Shown here in pieces: positions 7,971 to 16,538 of a DNA stretch of 64,000 nt. This DNA comes from Streptomyces sp. NBC_01255 (GTDB taxonomy: Bacteria > Actinomycetota > Actinomycetes > Streptomycetales > Streptomycetaceae): positions 1,674,001-1,738,000 of the forward strand of contig NZ_CP108474.1 of NCBI RefSeq assembly GCF_036226445.1, given 5' to 3'. The translations under genes and the position numbers were made by a program. Below the pieces are notes generated by a model. The model did no database searches. It was not told where the DNA came from and saw only the letters and a list, made by a program, of their open reading frames with translations. Position 1 is the first letter of the stretch; each line of letters starts with the position of its first letter.

Positions 7971-10900
7971 CTAATCTTCGCTCGAAATCCAGAAGTACCT
8001 GAACGGGGAATACTTGATGGTTCCGTGTCCACCCATGAGGTTCACATCCCTCGTGTCCACCAGGGGGAGGCAGTGTTCGTTGCAGAAGTTGGTCGACGCC
8101 GCACCGAAGATCGCGTGCTCGTTCGAGGCCAGGTTACCGAGGATGGCTTCCTCGGCATGTCCTGCAGCTTGGATGAACTCCTCGCCGTCGCGGAGCGACC
8201 ATGCCGGCGGCTGCGCGGCCCCACCACTGATTCCGATGCGAATCGTAACGCTCCGGGTGTCGGAGTTGTAGACGCCGATCACCGCGGTGACCCCCCTGTA
8301 GTTGGCGCCAGGGAAGTCGTCTCGGGTGGACTGCAGTTCCAGCGCTCGGTCGTGCGCGAGGCGGGCATCGTCTTCAGTCGCGACACCACAGTTGTGAACC
8401 AGGACGGGTGTCGCCCCGGCCAGCACGTAGTACGTGTGGGTGTCCGAGACGGTCAGGTTGTGGACCGTCTCGCTCCGGGCCGTCCATCGCTGGACCGCGG
8501 TGACCTGGACGGAGACACCCGCGCTGGTCCTGAGCCACTCACGCGGCTTCAGGTCCGTGGCGCTGATCCACTCGCCCAGTTCGGGGACCCAGAAGGGGTG
8601 ACCATCGGTCGCGGTGACCTCGGCCGTCTTCGTGCCCTTCGGGCCGTCCGTGTCGATGGTGACCTTGACCAGGCGCTTGAGGCCCTCGCCCTTGATCTCC
8701 GCCGTGACCGTCTCGGTCCGGGTCTCCCCGGTCCTCGGGTCGGTGGCGACGATCTTGTCACCCGTTCTGACGTCCTCGATGGCCTTGACGGAGCCGTCCG
8801 CCATCAACACCTTCGTGCCCTGCACGAAGCTGTTGTCCGCCGTCTTGCAGGAGCCGCCGCTGGACCCGCCGTTGCTACGGGAGGAACCACCGGAGCTTCC
8901 GCCCGGCTTCGACGTGCTGACCTTGCCGCCACCGCCGCCCTTGCCACCGCCCTTGCCGCCACCGGCCACGGACGAGGACTTCGGGGCCGCCTTGGCCTGA
9001 GCCCGCTTCTGGACCGGGTTACCGGTCTTCTTCTTGGCGGCCGCCGCAGCGTCGGCCTTTCGTTTCGCCGCCTCGGCCGCCTTCTTCTTGGCCCGTTGCG
9101 CGGCCTCCTTCTTCGCCTTCTCGATGGCGGCCTTCTTGGCTCTCAGAGCCGCCGCCTCGGCCGCCTTGGCGGCCTTCAGGACCGCTTCCGCGGCCGCCTT
9201 CGCCTTCTTGAACGCCTGGATGGCGTTGATCGTGCGGTCGACCGCCCTCAGGACGGAGGGGATCTTGCCCAGCTTGGTCCACGGGATCGCCCCGATGATC
9301 ATGCTGCCGCAGGACCACATGTCGCCGCCGAAGCAGGCCATGGCGTCACTGAGTCCGATGAAGTCGCTCAGGACGCTCCATGCGGCGGCGAGGATCACCG
9401 AGGTGAGGGACTTGCCCATGGTGGCCTGCGCCTGCGCGACCTGCGCCGCGGACAGGCCCGCGCCCACGAGGGCCGCCGCCTTCTCCGAGGCGGTCAGGGT
9501 GATCGCCAGACCCGTCGGGTCCGCGTGGGTGACCGGGTTGTTGTGCGCGTAGACGTATCCGTTGGCCTGCAGAGGATCGTTCAGGTCCATCTGCGGGTCG
9601 GCGGAGAGGAAACGTCCGACCACAGGGTCGTACAGACGGGCGCCGAGCAGCGTGTAGCCGGAGGAGTCGTCCCTCGTCTTGCCGAGGAACCCGGTGTGCG
9701 TCTGCAGGTTGACGCCGGCCGTGCCCGCACCCCGCTGGTTGCCGAACGCGTCCTGCTTGCGGATCCGGACGTCCATCGCGCCACCGAGCAACACCTCGGT
9801 GTAGGTCGAACCCTGGTGGTCCGTGGTCAGGGCGACCAGTTGGTCCCCGGCCGTGCCGTTGGCGTAGCGCATGACCGCGCCGGCAGGGGTCGTGTAGGTG
9901 CGCTGCGAGTTGACCAGGACGCCGCCCTGCTGGACGGTGACCTCCGTGTCACCCAGGTTCAGGGTGGCAGTCTTGCCCTTGATGGTGAGCAGGCGTTCGC
10001 CGGTGGGACCGTAGATGTGACGGGTGTCGTTCTGCGGCGCCCAGAGCTGCGCGGCGGAGGCTCCGTCGCACGTGGCCAGGACGATCGCCGTGGCGTTGGC
10101 CGAGTTGGCGCCCTGCACCGCGAGGCACAGGTTGGACGCGACGTGCGTCAGCTGGCCGGCCGCGTTGCGCTTCAGCTCCTGCGCCGTAGCCGCCGCGGCG
10201 GTGGCGGCGCACTTCTGGATCTGCAGCGCGGACCCGGCCGTGTTGGCGGCCGGCTGGAGGCACCAGTCGTCGTACACCGACAGCGTGCCCCGGTTGGGGT
10301 CGGTCTGCGGAGTCGCCGGGGTGCTCGGGGTGGGCGTGAACTTCCAGCTCTGCGCCAGGGTGGTGTTGCAGCTGTAGAGCTGGACCGGCTGCGCCGCGAC
10401 CGCGAGACCGCTCTTGAGGTCGATGCACTTGTCGGCCAGGCCCACGTAGGAGGTCTTGCCGCCGGTGCCCGCGCCGGTGATCCGGTCGATCTTGCCGTCC
10501 GGCGTCCAGGTCAGCGTCTGCTTGTCACCGTTGTCGAGCGACGTGACGGACTTCGTCTCACCCGTCAGCTCGTACAGGCGCTCGGCCTCGGCCTTGACCT
10601 GCGCACCCGCGGGGGTGGCGTAGGTCTTCGAGACCTTGGTGAGCGTGTGCGGCTGGCTCTTGGCCGCGCCCACACCGTACTGATACGTGGTGGTCGCGTC
10701 CTTGGCCGTGGCGCCGGTCAGGTCCTTCTCGACCAGCTTGGTGCGGTTGCCGAGCAGGTCGTACTCGTACTCCTGCCAGTAGCCGGAGCTGTCCTTGCCC
10801 GGGGCGACGTTGAGCGTGCCGTCCGGGTTCTTCGGACCGGTGCAGTTCTCCTGGTCCTTCGAGGTCCAGGCGTTCTTCAGCTGGCCCAGCGGGTCGTACG

Positions 10901-13900
10901 TGAAGCACTGCCGCTCCTCGATCCCGGTGGCGTGCTCACGGATGCCCGTGACATTGCCGGCCGGGTCGTAGGCGTACTCGCGCTTCGAGACCAGATTGCC
11001 CTCGACCGGACCGGCACCACCGGTCTGCTCCCGGTAGACCATCTGGTTCTGGAGCTCACCGGTGGACTCGTCGAAGGAGTTCTGTGCCCACACCCGGTAC
11101 GGCACCGCGCCCAGGGTCGAGCGCAGGACCTGGCCGTAGGGCGAGTAGAGCGTCTCCGAGCCGTACCAGTCCTTGCCGGAGATGGAGAGCGGGTTGCCCT
11201 CCTTGTTGTAGCGGATGACCAGCTTCTCCGCGTCGAACTTGCCGGCCTTCGGAAGGTTCGTCTCCTCCAGCATGCCGTTGTCGGAGAACGTGTAGTCGTA
11301 CTTGTAGTCCGCGGGGATGCCCCACGTGGTGGCCAGCGACGGGGGAAGGGACAGCGTCGTCGAGGTCGGCTGGTAGTCCTTCGTGTAGCCGTTGACCTTC
11401 TGGGTGTAGGCCAGGCCGTCGGTGTACCGGGTGGCGGAGGCGGGCATGCCCTTGCCCCCGGCGACGGTGTCGTACGCGAGCGAGGCGAGCAGCGTGCCCG
11501 TGGAGCCGCCCAGACGCTGCTCCTTGGGCCGGGACAGCTCGTCGTACGAGTTCCAGGTCGTGATGCCCCGCGCGTTGGTCGTCGTCAGCGGACGGTCGCG
11601 GTGGTCGTACGTCACCCGGGTGGTGCCGGTGTCCGGGTCGGTCGCGGTCTCGAGCCGGCCGCGCCGGTCGAACGTCCACGACCACGGGTGCGTCGGGTCG
11701 ACCGAGCTGGTCGCCGTCGTCAGCTGACCACGGCTGTCGTACGCGTAGCGCGTGGACGTGTGGCCGCCGGGCGCGTCCGGGGTGAAGGTGTCCGTGCGGA
11801 CGGTGCGGCCCAGGGCGTCGGTGAAGACCTGGTAGGACGAGGCGCCCTGCGGGTGGATCACCTTCGACCAGTCGGCTCCGTACGCGTAGCGGGTCGCCTT
11901 CTCCGGCACCTCCTGGGAGATGGCCTCGGTGGTCCCGGGGGCCTTCACCTTGAGGACCGGCATCTCCTCGAGCACGCGGCCGAGGCCGTCGTACTTGTAC
12001 CGGGTGATGTTCGGGACCGTGGTGTCGGCGCGCGGGGTGAACAGCTCGCCGTTCGGAGCGTCCTCGTTGAGGTAGGCGTTGTTGGTCTGGTAGACCTCAC
12101 CGGCGCTGTTGTACAGCGTGTCGGTGATCAGACGGCCACCGCCGTCCGCCTCCTCCTGCGACTGGCGCTCGCGGCCGAGACCGTCGTAGATCGTGACGGA
12201 CTTCTCGATCCGGTTCTCGTAGCCACGGCTGTAGGTCGTGATGTACGGGGGCTTGCGGAGCTTTCCGCCGTCCGGGTCGTTCGGGTCGGGCTGGTCGCCC
12301 GGGGTCACGTACTCGGCCCTGAAGTCCGGGACCGCGTTCGGCGACGGGGTCCGGCCGGGGGACCATGCCTCGGCGAGACGGCCCAGCGGGTCGAACGTCG
12401 CCTCGCTGACGTGGCCGTTGACGTCGGTGGTCTTCAGCGAGACGCCGCGGCCCGGCTCGACCTCCTGGACCTGGGTGTGACCCAGCGGGTTCGTCTGGGT
12501 GATCTTGAAGACCTGACCCGTCGGCGGGTCGAAGGTGGTCGTGTACTCCTTCTTGTCGACGTCGATCTGCTTGGTGACCCGGCCGAGGGCGTCGAAGGCG
12601 ACGGTGCCGCCGGTCTGCCAGCCGGTGCCGCTCTCGTTGATGGACCACGTCTCGGTGGCCAGACCGCGGGTGGTGTCGGCGAGCGCCGTGCCGTACGCGG
12701 TGTTGTCGTAGGAGGTCCGGCCGCCGGCGCTCAGCTTCGTGAGGTCGGACCAGTCCGCGGCAGCACACGAAGTGGACGAGACGAGAACCTGCTTGGTCAG
12801 GCCGATGATGTTCTTGGCCGTGTTGTGCAGGTACTCGAGCTTGGTGCAGGACTCGTCACCGGTCTTGGTGGGGTCGGTGTCGCCGAACGACTCCACCTGC
12901 GTGGGCAGACCGTGGACACTGTCGAACGTCGTCCTGGTGCGGACGCTCCGCAGGGTGCGGGCGTCGTCACCCGTGCCCGACGACTTCGTGTACGCGATCT
13001 CCTCGGGCTCGGTGACGCGCCACGCCTTCAGCGGGTCGAGGCCGTCGCCGCGGACGCGGCTGGCGAGCTCGGTGGCCTCGGGGACGGTGAGGCTGCGGGT
13101 GAGCCAGTCGCCGTCGGCGTCGGCCGCGTTGGAGTAGCTGAACTCCTCGGATATGCGGCCGGCGAACGCCTCACGGTCGTAGACCGTCGCACCGTCGTGG
13201 GTGAGCGTGGCGCCCGCGATGTTCTTCATCGGGACGGTGTCGCCCATGCCCCGGTAGAAGCGGGTGACCGCCTTGGTCTTCGGTCCCTCCGTGCCCGGCG
13301 TGTCCTCGCCCGGGCTGGAGCCCTCGCCGTTGTCGGCGGCGACCTTCCGCTCTCCGGTGACGACGGCCGTCTGCTCGAAGCCCGCGAACTGCGAGTACGT
13401 GCGCGTGGACTTCTTGCTGAACTCCGCCTCGGCGAGCTTCCAGCCGGCGTTCTTGTAGTCGTACGACGTCCGCGTGGAGTACGAGCCGTCGACGTTCGGC
13501 AGCTCCTCGATCGAGTCGACCACGTACTTGTGGAACCAGTCGATGTCCTCGACCTCGGCGTCCGGGTGCCAGAACATCGGGTAGCACAGACGCGTGTTGG
13601 CCTTCAGCGCGGCCGTGTCCGTCTTGCCGGGCAGACCCGTCCTGCTGGCGCAGCCGTCCGCCGCGTCACCCCAGGTCGGCATCTTGTAGGTGACGACGGT
13701 CTCGCCGCCGTACTCGTTGATGACGCGACCGATGCGCAGCCTGGCGAAGCCGGGACGCGGGTCGATCGGCGCCCCCTTCTCCTCCCCGGTCGTCTTCCGC
13801 AGGAGGACGCGGTTCGGCATCTCCTCCTCGTTGGACTCGAACCGGATCGGGTTGAGCGTGACCGCGGCGTCCGTCGAGCCCTTGCGGGCGTAGCCGGTGC

Positions 13901-16046
13901 GCTGGATGGACTCCAGCCACAGGGCCGTGTTCGGGCCGGTCTTGAGGACGGGGAAGTTCTGCTTGAGCTGGTACTGGTCGACGTCCTGGCGCGCGGTGGT
14001 GTCGGTGCGGCGCTGGGCCGAGGTGGTGATCTTGTCCAGGCGCTTCGTCGACCAGAAGGTCGGGCCGGCGTTCCAGCACTTCTTCTTGTCCGTCGAGGTG
14101 ACCGCCTGGCACCGCAGGTCGGCGGGGGTGTCGTACCAGATGCGGTACTTGCCCGGGTCGCTCGACGTGAAGTTCTCGTCGCTGCAGGTCAGCGTACCCT
14201 CGGTGAAGCAGCGCTCGGCGACGTCGAATCGCACGCGGGCCGGGGCCGTGGCGCTGAAGACGGTGTCCTTGCGCTGGCCGTAGTCGATGCGCTTCAGGTA
14301 GCCGCCGCGGTGGTACTCGACCGGCCCCTTGAAGTAGAAGTTCTTCGCGTAGTAGTTCTTCTCGCGCTCCCACCACAGCGACATGGCGTTGCCGTGGACG
14401 TCCTCGACGTAGTCGAGGTTCCACTGCCAGGCCTGGTTGCAGGCGGAGGACTTCCAGTCGGCGGTCGTCGCGCCCTTGTAGCAGGGCTCGCCCGCGTGGT
14501 TGCCGTAGACCGGCACCGCGAGCACGGAGTCGGTGTACGGGTCGTCGGCGGCGGTGCCGTTGTCCGACCAGCCCGGGAGCTTGTTCAGGCCGAAGTGGTA
14601 CTTCGTGCCGTCCTTGGTGGTGACGACCCAGTACTCGCCGTCGGCGTCCTTCATGCCCGAACGCGGGTCCTTGGACGTGTCCTTGAACCGCTCGATCTTC
14701 GAGCCGTCACCGTTGGCGCTGAACCACTTGTCCTTGGACTCGTCCCACACCAGCTCGGTGGTCATGCCGCCCAGGGAGAGGGTGGCGTTCTCCGAGCCCC
14801 AGCACAGGTCGGCCGTCTTGTGGGTCGCGTTGTTCGCCCCGGCCTTCTTGGAGTCCTGGCGGCAGTTGACGTACGTCCGGCTGATGGAGCCCGGGTTGTA
14901 GTCCCAGCCGTCACCGATCCAGGAGGCCTGGTTGTTCGACGCCGAGGTACGCCCGTCGACCGTCTGCGACGAGTAGCCCAGGCTGACCTTCGGCGTCAGA
15001 CCGCCCGCGGCCTCCGGGACCTGCACCTGGTAGCCGTAGGTGAAGGCACCGTTCGACGAGCCCGCGGCCCAGGAGCCGGCGGACAGCAGCGGCGAGGCGG
15101 TGAAGTCGCCGGTCGCCGAGGCGCCGGTGTCCATCGCGCCGACGACCTGGCGGCCGGAGGTGTCGACGGCCGGGAGGGCGACCTGCCGGGCCGAGGCGCC
15201 GGAGACGCTCGAGCGGGCGACGCCGTCCTCGAGCAGGTTCGCGACCGGCACCGATCCGGACAGGATCTTGCGGGTGGGTGCGTTCTTCTTGAGCTTGGCC
15301 TTGGTGGGGGCCTTGGCGGCCGGCACCTCCTTGACCGTGGAACGCAGCCGCTCGATGTCGTCGGCGACCTCGGACGTGCCGGACATGGTCTCCGTGCCGG
15401 TGTCCGGGGCACAGTCACCGGAGTCCGGGGAGTCGATGACGCAGTTCGGCAGGAGGACCAGGCCGAAGCGCTCGGCGGCCTGGGGGCCGTAGCGGTCGGC
15501 GAAGCCGGTGGTGTCGACCTCGAGCGTGACCTGCGCGGCAGGATCGGCGGTCGCCGGCGGGACGACCTCCAGGATCATGCCGGGGACGCCGGTCTCCTCC
15601 GACGTGGTGGTCGACTTGACCGCGACCTGCCAGTCACCGGCGATCGCCGCCGGGTCCTGACCGACCGGCACGCCGACCGCGACCGGCAGACCGACCGACG
15701 TGGTCTCGTTCACCACCGGGACCGTGGTGCCCGGCTGGGTCTGCGCCGTCAGCGGCGCCTTGCCGGCGTCCTCCGCCCACGGGGCGACGTTCTCCGGCGC
15801 ATAGGGGACGACCTGCTGCTCGTCCCCGAGGCTCAGCGCCTTGTCGGCACTGGCGTCGTCGGCGAGCGCGGTGCTCTCGGGGATGTCCGGCAGATCGACC
15901 TGAGAGGTCGTCTCCTCACGGCTCATCCCGTCGCCGGGAACGGCCAGGGCCTGCGAGCCCAGACTCGTCACCGTCAATACCGATGACAAAAGAAGGACGG
16001 TCGCCGTGCGGCTTCGCCGACGGCGCCGTCGTTGTGACTCTGTCAT
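7971..16046 (-). CDS. Giant secreted YD-repeat (RHS-type) polymorphic toxin with lectin, HINT and deaminase-like domains
   Basis: The protein has 2691 residues from ATG 16046. Layout: Sec signal peptide 1-36 ([13 protein letters not shown] then LLLSSVLTV); SpvB/TcaC-like N-terminal region about 330-700; YD/RHS repeats about 900-1860; ricin-type beta-trefoil lectin about 1863-2005, seen from CIDL, WCLQP and NLCLAV blocks; RHS core closing motif ending NPVTHADPTG near 2176; hydrophobic segment about 2215-2255; Lys/Ala-rich helix about 2280-2340; Gly/Ser linker 2358-2398; HINT domain 2399-2553 ending VLVHNC; and a 138-residue toxin with a cytidine-deaminase-like motif: His2630/Glu2632 (HAE) and Cys2655/Cys2659 (CNEHC). 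RHS shells encapsulate a C-terminal toxin, and HINT domains can cut at the HN-C junction to free it. Start at 16094 (16 residues longer) is an alternative. Confidence 0.9.
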   Translation of the reverse strand: MTESQRRRRRRSRTATVLLLSSVLTVTSLGSQALAVPGDGMSREETTSQVDLPDIPESTALADDASADKALSLGDEQQVVPYAPENVAPWAEDAGKAPLTAQTQPGTTVPVVNETTSVGLPVAVGVPVGQDPAAIAGDWQVAVKSTTTSEETGVPGMILEVVPPATADPAAQVTLEVDTTGFADRYGPQAAERFGLVLLPNCVIDSPDSGDCAPDTGTETMSGTSEVADDIERLRSTVKEVPAAKAPTKAKLKKNAPTRKILSGSVPVANLLEDGVARSSVSGASARQVALPAVDTSGRQVVGAMDTGASATGDFTASPLLSAGSWAAGSSNGAFTYGYQVQVPEAAGGLTPKVSLGYSSQTVDGRTSASNNQASWIGDGWDYNPGSISRTYVNCRQDSKKAGANNATHKTADLCWGSENATLSLGGMTTELVWDESKDKWFSANGDGSKIERFKDTSKDPRSGMKDADGEYWVVTTKDGTKYHFGLNKLPGWSDNGTAADDPYTDSVLAVPVYGNHAGEPCYKGATTADWKSSACNQAWQWNLDYVEDVHGNAMSLWWEREKNYYAKNFYFKGPVEYHRGGYLKRIDYGQRKDTVFSATAPARVRFDVAERCFTEGTLTCSDENFTSSDPGKYRIWYDTPADLRCQAVTSTDKKKCWNAGPTFWSTKRLDKITTSAQRRTDTTARQDVDQYQLKQNFPVLKTGPNTALWLESIQRTGYARKGSTDAAVTLNPIRFESNEEEMPNRVLLRKTTGEEKGAPIDPRPGFARLRIGRVINEYGGETVVTYKMPTWGDAADGCASRTGLPGKTDTAALKANTRLCYPMFWHPDAEVEDIDWFHKYVVDSIEELPNVDGSYSTRTSYDYKNAGWKLAEAEFSKKSTRTYSQFAGFEQTAVVTGERKVAADNGEGSSPGEDTPGTEGPKTKAVTRFYRGMGDTVPMKNIAGATLTHDGATVYDREAFAGRISEEFSYSNAADADGDWLTRSLTVPEATELASRVRGDGLDPLKAWRVTEPEEIAYTKSSGTGDDARTLRSVRTRTTFDSVHGLPTQVESFGDTDPTKTGDESCTKLEYLHNTAKNIIGLTKQVLVSSTSCAAADWSDLTKLSAGGRTSYDNTAYGTALADTTRGLATETWSINESGTGWQTGGTVAFDALGRVTKQIDVDKKEYTTTFDPPTGQVFKITQTNPLGHTQVQEVEPGRGVSLKTTDVNGHVSEATFDPLGRLAEAWSPGRTPSPNAVPDFRAEYVTPGDQPDPNDPDGGKLRKPPYITTYSRGYENRIEKSVTIYDGLGRERQSQEEADGGGRLITDTLYNSAGEVYQTNNAYLNEDAPNGELFTPRADTTVPNITRYKYDGLGRVLEEMPVLKVKAPGTTEAISQEVPEKATRYAYGADWSKVIHPQGASSYQVFTDALGRTVRTDTFTPDAPGGHTSTRYAYDSRGQLTTATSSVDPTHPWSWTFDRRGRLETATDPDTGTTRVTYDHRDRPLTTTNARGITTWNSYDELSRPKEQRLGGSTGTLLASLAYDTVAGGKGMPASATRYTDGLAYTQKVNGYTKDYQPTSTTLSLPPSLATTWGIPADYKYDYTFSDNGMLEETNLPKAGKFDAEKLVIRYNKEGNPLSISGKDWYGSETLYSPYGQVLRSTLGAVPYRVWAQNSFDESTGELQNQMVYREQTGGAGPVEGNLVSKREYAYDPAGNVTGIREHATGIEERQCFTYDPLGQLKNAWTSKDQENCTGPKNPDGTLNVAPGKDSSGYWQEYEYDLLGNRTKLVEKDLTGATAKDATTTYQYGVGAAKSQPHTLTKVSKTYATPAGAQVKAEAERLYELTGETKSVTSLDNGDKQTLTWTPDGKIDRITGAGTGGKTSYVGLADKCIDLKSGLAVAAQPVQLYSCNTTLAQSWKFTPTPSTPATPQTDPNRGTLSVYDDWCLQPAANTAGSALQIQKCAATAAAATAQELKRNAAGQLTHVASNLCLAVQGANSANATAIVLATCDGASAAQLWAPQNDTRHIYGPTGERLLTIKGKTATLNLGDTEVTVQQGGVLVNSQRTYTTPAGAVMRYANGTAGDQLVALTTDHQGSTYTEVLLGGAMDVRIRKQDAFGNQRGAGTAGVNLQTHTGFLGKTRDDSSGYTLLGARLYDPVVGRFLSADPQMDLNDPLQANGYVYAHNNPVTHADPTGLAITLTASEKAAALVGAGLSAAQVAQAQATMGKSLTSVILAAAWSVLSDFIGLSDAMACFGGDMWSCGSMIIGAIPWTKLGKIPSVLRAVDRTINAIQAFKKAKAAAEAVLKAAKAAEAAALRAKKAAIEKAKKEAAQRAKKKAAEAAKRKADAAAAAKKKTGNPVQKRAQAKAAPKSSSVAGGGKGGGKGGGGGKVSTSKPGGSSGGSSRSNGGSSGGSCKTADNSFVQGTKVLMADGSVKAIEDVRTGDKIVATDPRTGETRTETVTAEIKGEGLKRLVKVTIDTDGPKGTKTAEVTATDGHPFWVPELGEWISATDLKPREWLRTSAGVSVQVTAVQRWTARSETVHNLTVSDTHTYYVLAGATPVLVHNCGVATEDDARLAHDRALELQSTRDDFPGANYRGVTAVIGVYNSDTRSVTIRIGISGGAAQPPAWSLRDGEEFIQAAGHAEEAILGNLASNEHAIFGAASTNFCNEHCLPLVDTRDVNLMGGHGTIKYSPFRYFWISSED

Positions 16047-16154
16047 GGCCAGGCGATTCCGCCCCACCCATGACAGTGGTTCTGAAGCACGCATCACGCG
16101 TCGACTCCCACCCAAACGAACAAGACAACGGAGGAGGTGCGGAAACACCAAAGA

Positions 16155-16179
16155 GCACGCGCCTGGTTCAGGCGCGTGC
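16155..16179 (-). promoter_or_regulatory. Hairpin at the 5' end of the toxin message, attenuator-like
   Basis: A perfect 11-bp inverted repeat (GCACGCGCCTG / CAGGCGCGTGC, three-base loop) lies at the predicted start of the toxin transcript. In the direction of transcription it is followed by TCTTTGGTGTTT, a U-rich tract. It may act as an attenuator or stabilise the 5' end of the mRNA. Confidence 0.5.
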
Positions 16180-16185
16180 GTGCGC

Positions 16186-16214
16186 ACTCTGTGTCATGTG
16201 TGCGCCAATTTCAA
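16186..16214 (-). promoter_or_regulatory. Promoter of the YD-repeat toxin gene
   Basis: On the minus strand there is TTGAAA (16209-16214), a 17-base spacer, then CAGAGT (16186-16191). A start near 16179 would leave a leader of about 130 bases before ATG 16046 and rules out the longest upstream frame. Confidence 0.45.
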
Positions 16215-16431
16215 GATCGGCCAAGCGGTCGAAGCGCGTCGACAGTGAGATTCGCCACGGTGCAGTCGCAAACAGAAGCTCACACTGCCGATGTTCGCGA
16301 TAGATCAGACACCGAGTGCAATTACGACCTAAAACATCATCAAAACAGCCCGAACCAGAGCTAAATGACCTGCTGTCAAACCCGTTCCATGAATCGCATA
16401 ACATCTTCATAAAGTCTTCAGATATGGACGC

Positions 16432-16489
16432 CACGTGCCGCACGTGTGATCGTGTGCGCGCCTTGTGCCCCACGGACGGTCCGTCGGGG
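16432..16489. promoter_or_regulatory. Palindrome cluster in the toxin / FG-GAP divergent region
   Basis: The gene-free stretch 16047-16538 is clearly richer in A and T than the flanking genes. Near its right end two CACGTG boxes (16432-16437 and 16441-16446) form a 15-bp near-palindrome. A second hairpin follows at 16468-16489, with arms CCCCACGGAC and GTCCGTCGGGG. These could be operators or a leader hairpin for the plus-strand gene at 16539. I found no convincing promoter hexamers for that gene. Confidence 0.35.
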
Positions 16490-16538
16490 CCGTCTGTGCT
16501 GTCCGAAAATCCCTCTGGTCCCACGGGAGTAGACCGCC

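Noticed and set aside
7800..15986. A very long plus-strand open frame opposite the YD-repeat toxin
   Set aside because: It mirrors the codon bias of the minus-strand toxin gene, whose protein shows clear domains; the plus frame gives Arg/Gly/Val-rich text without any family features.
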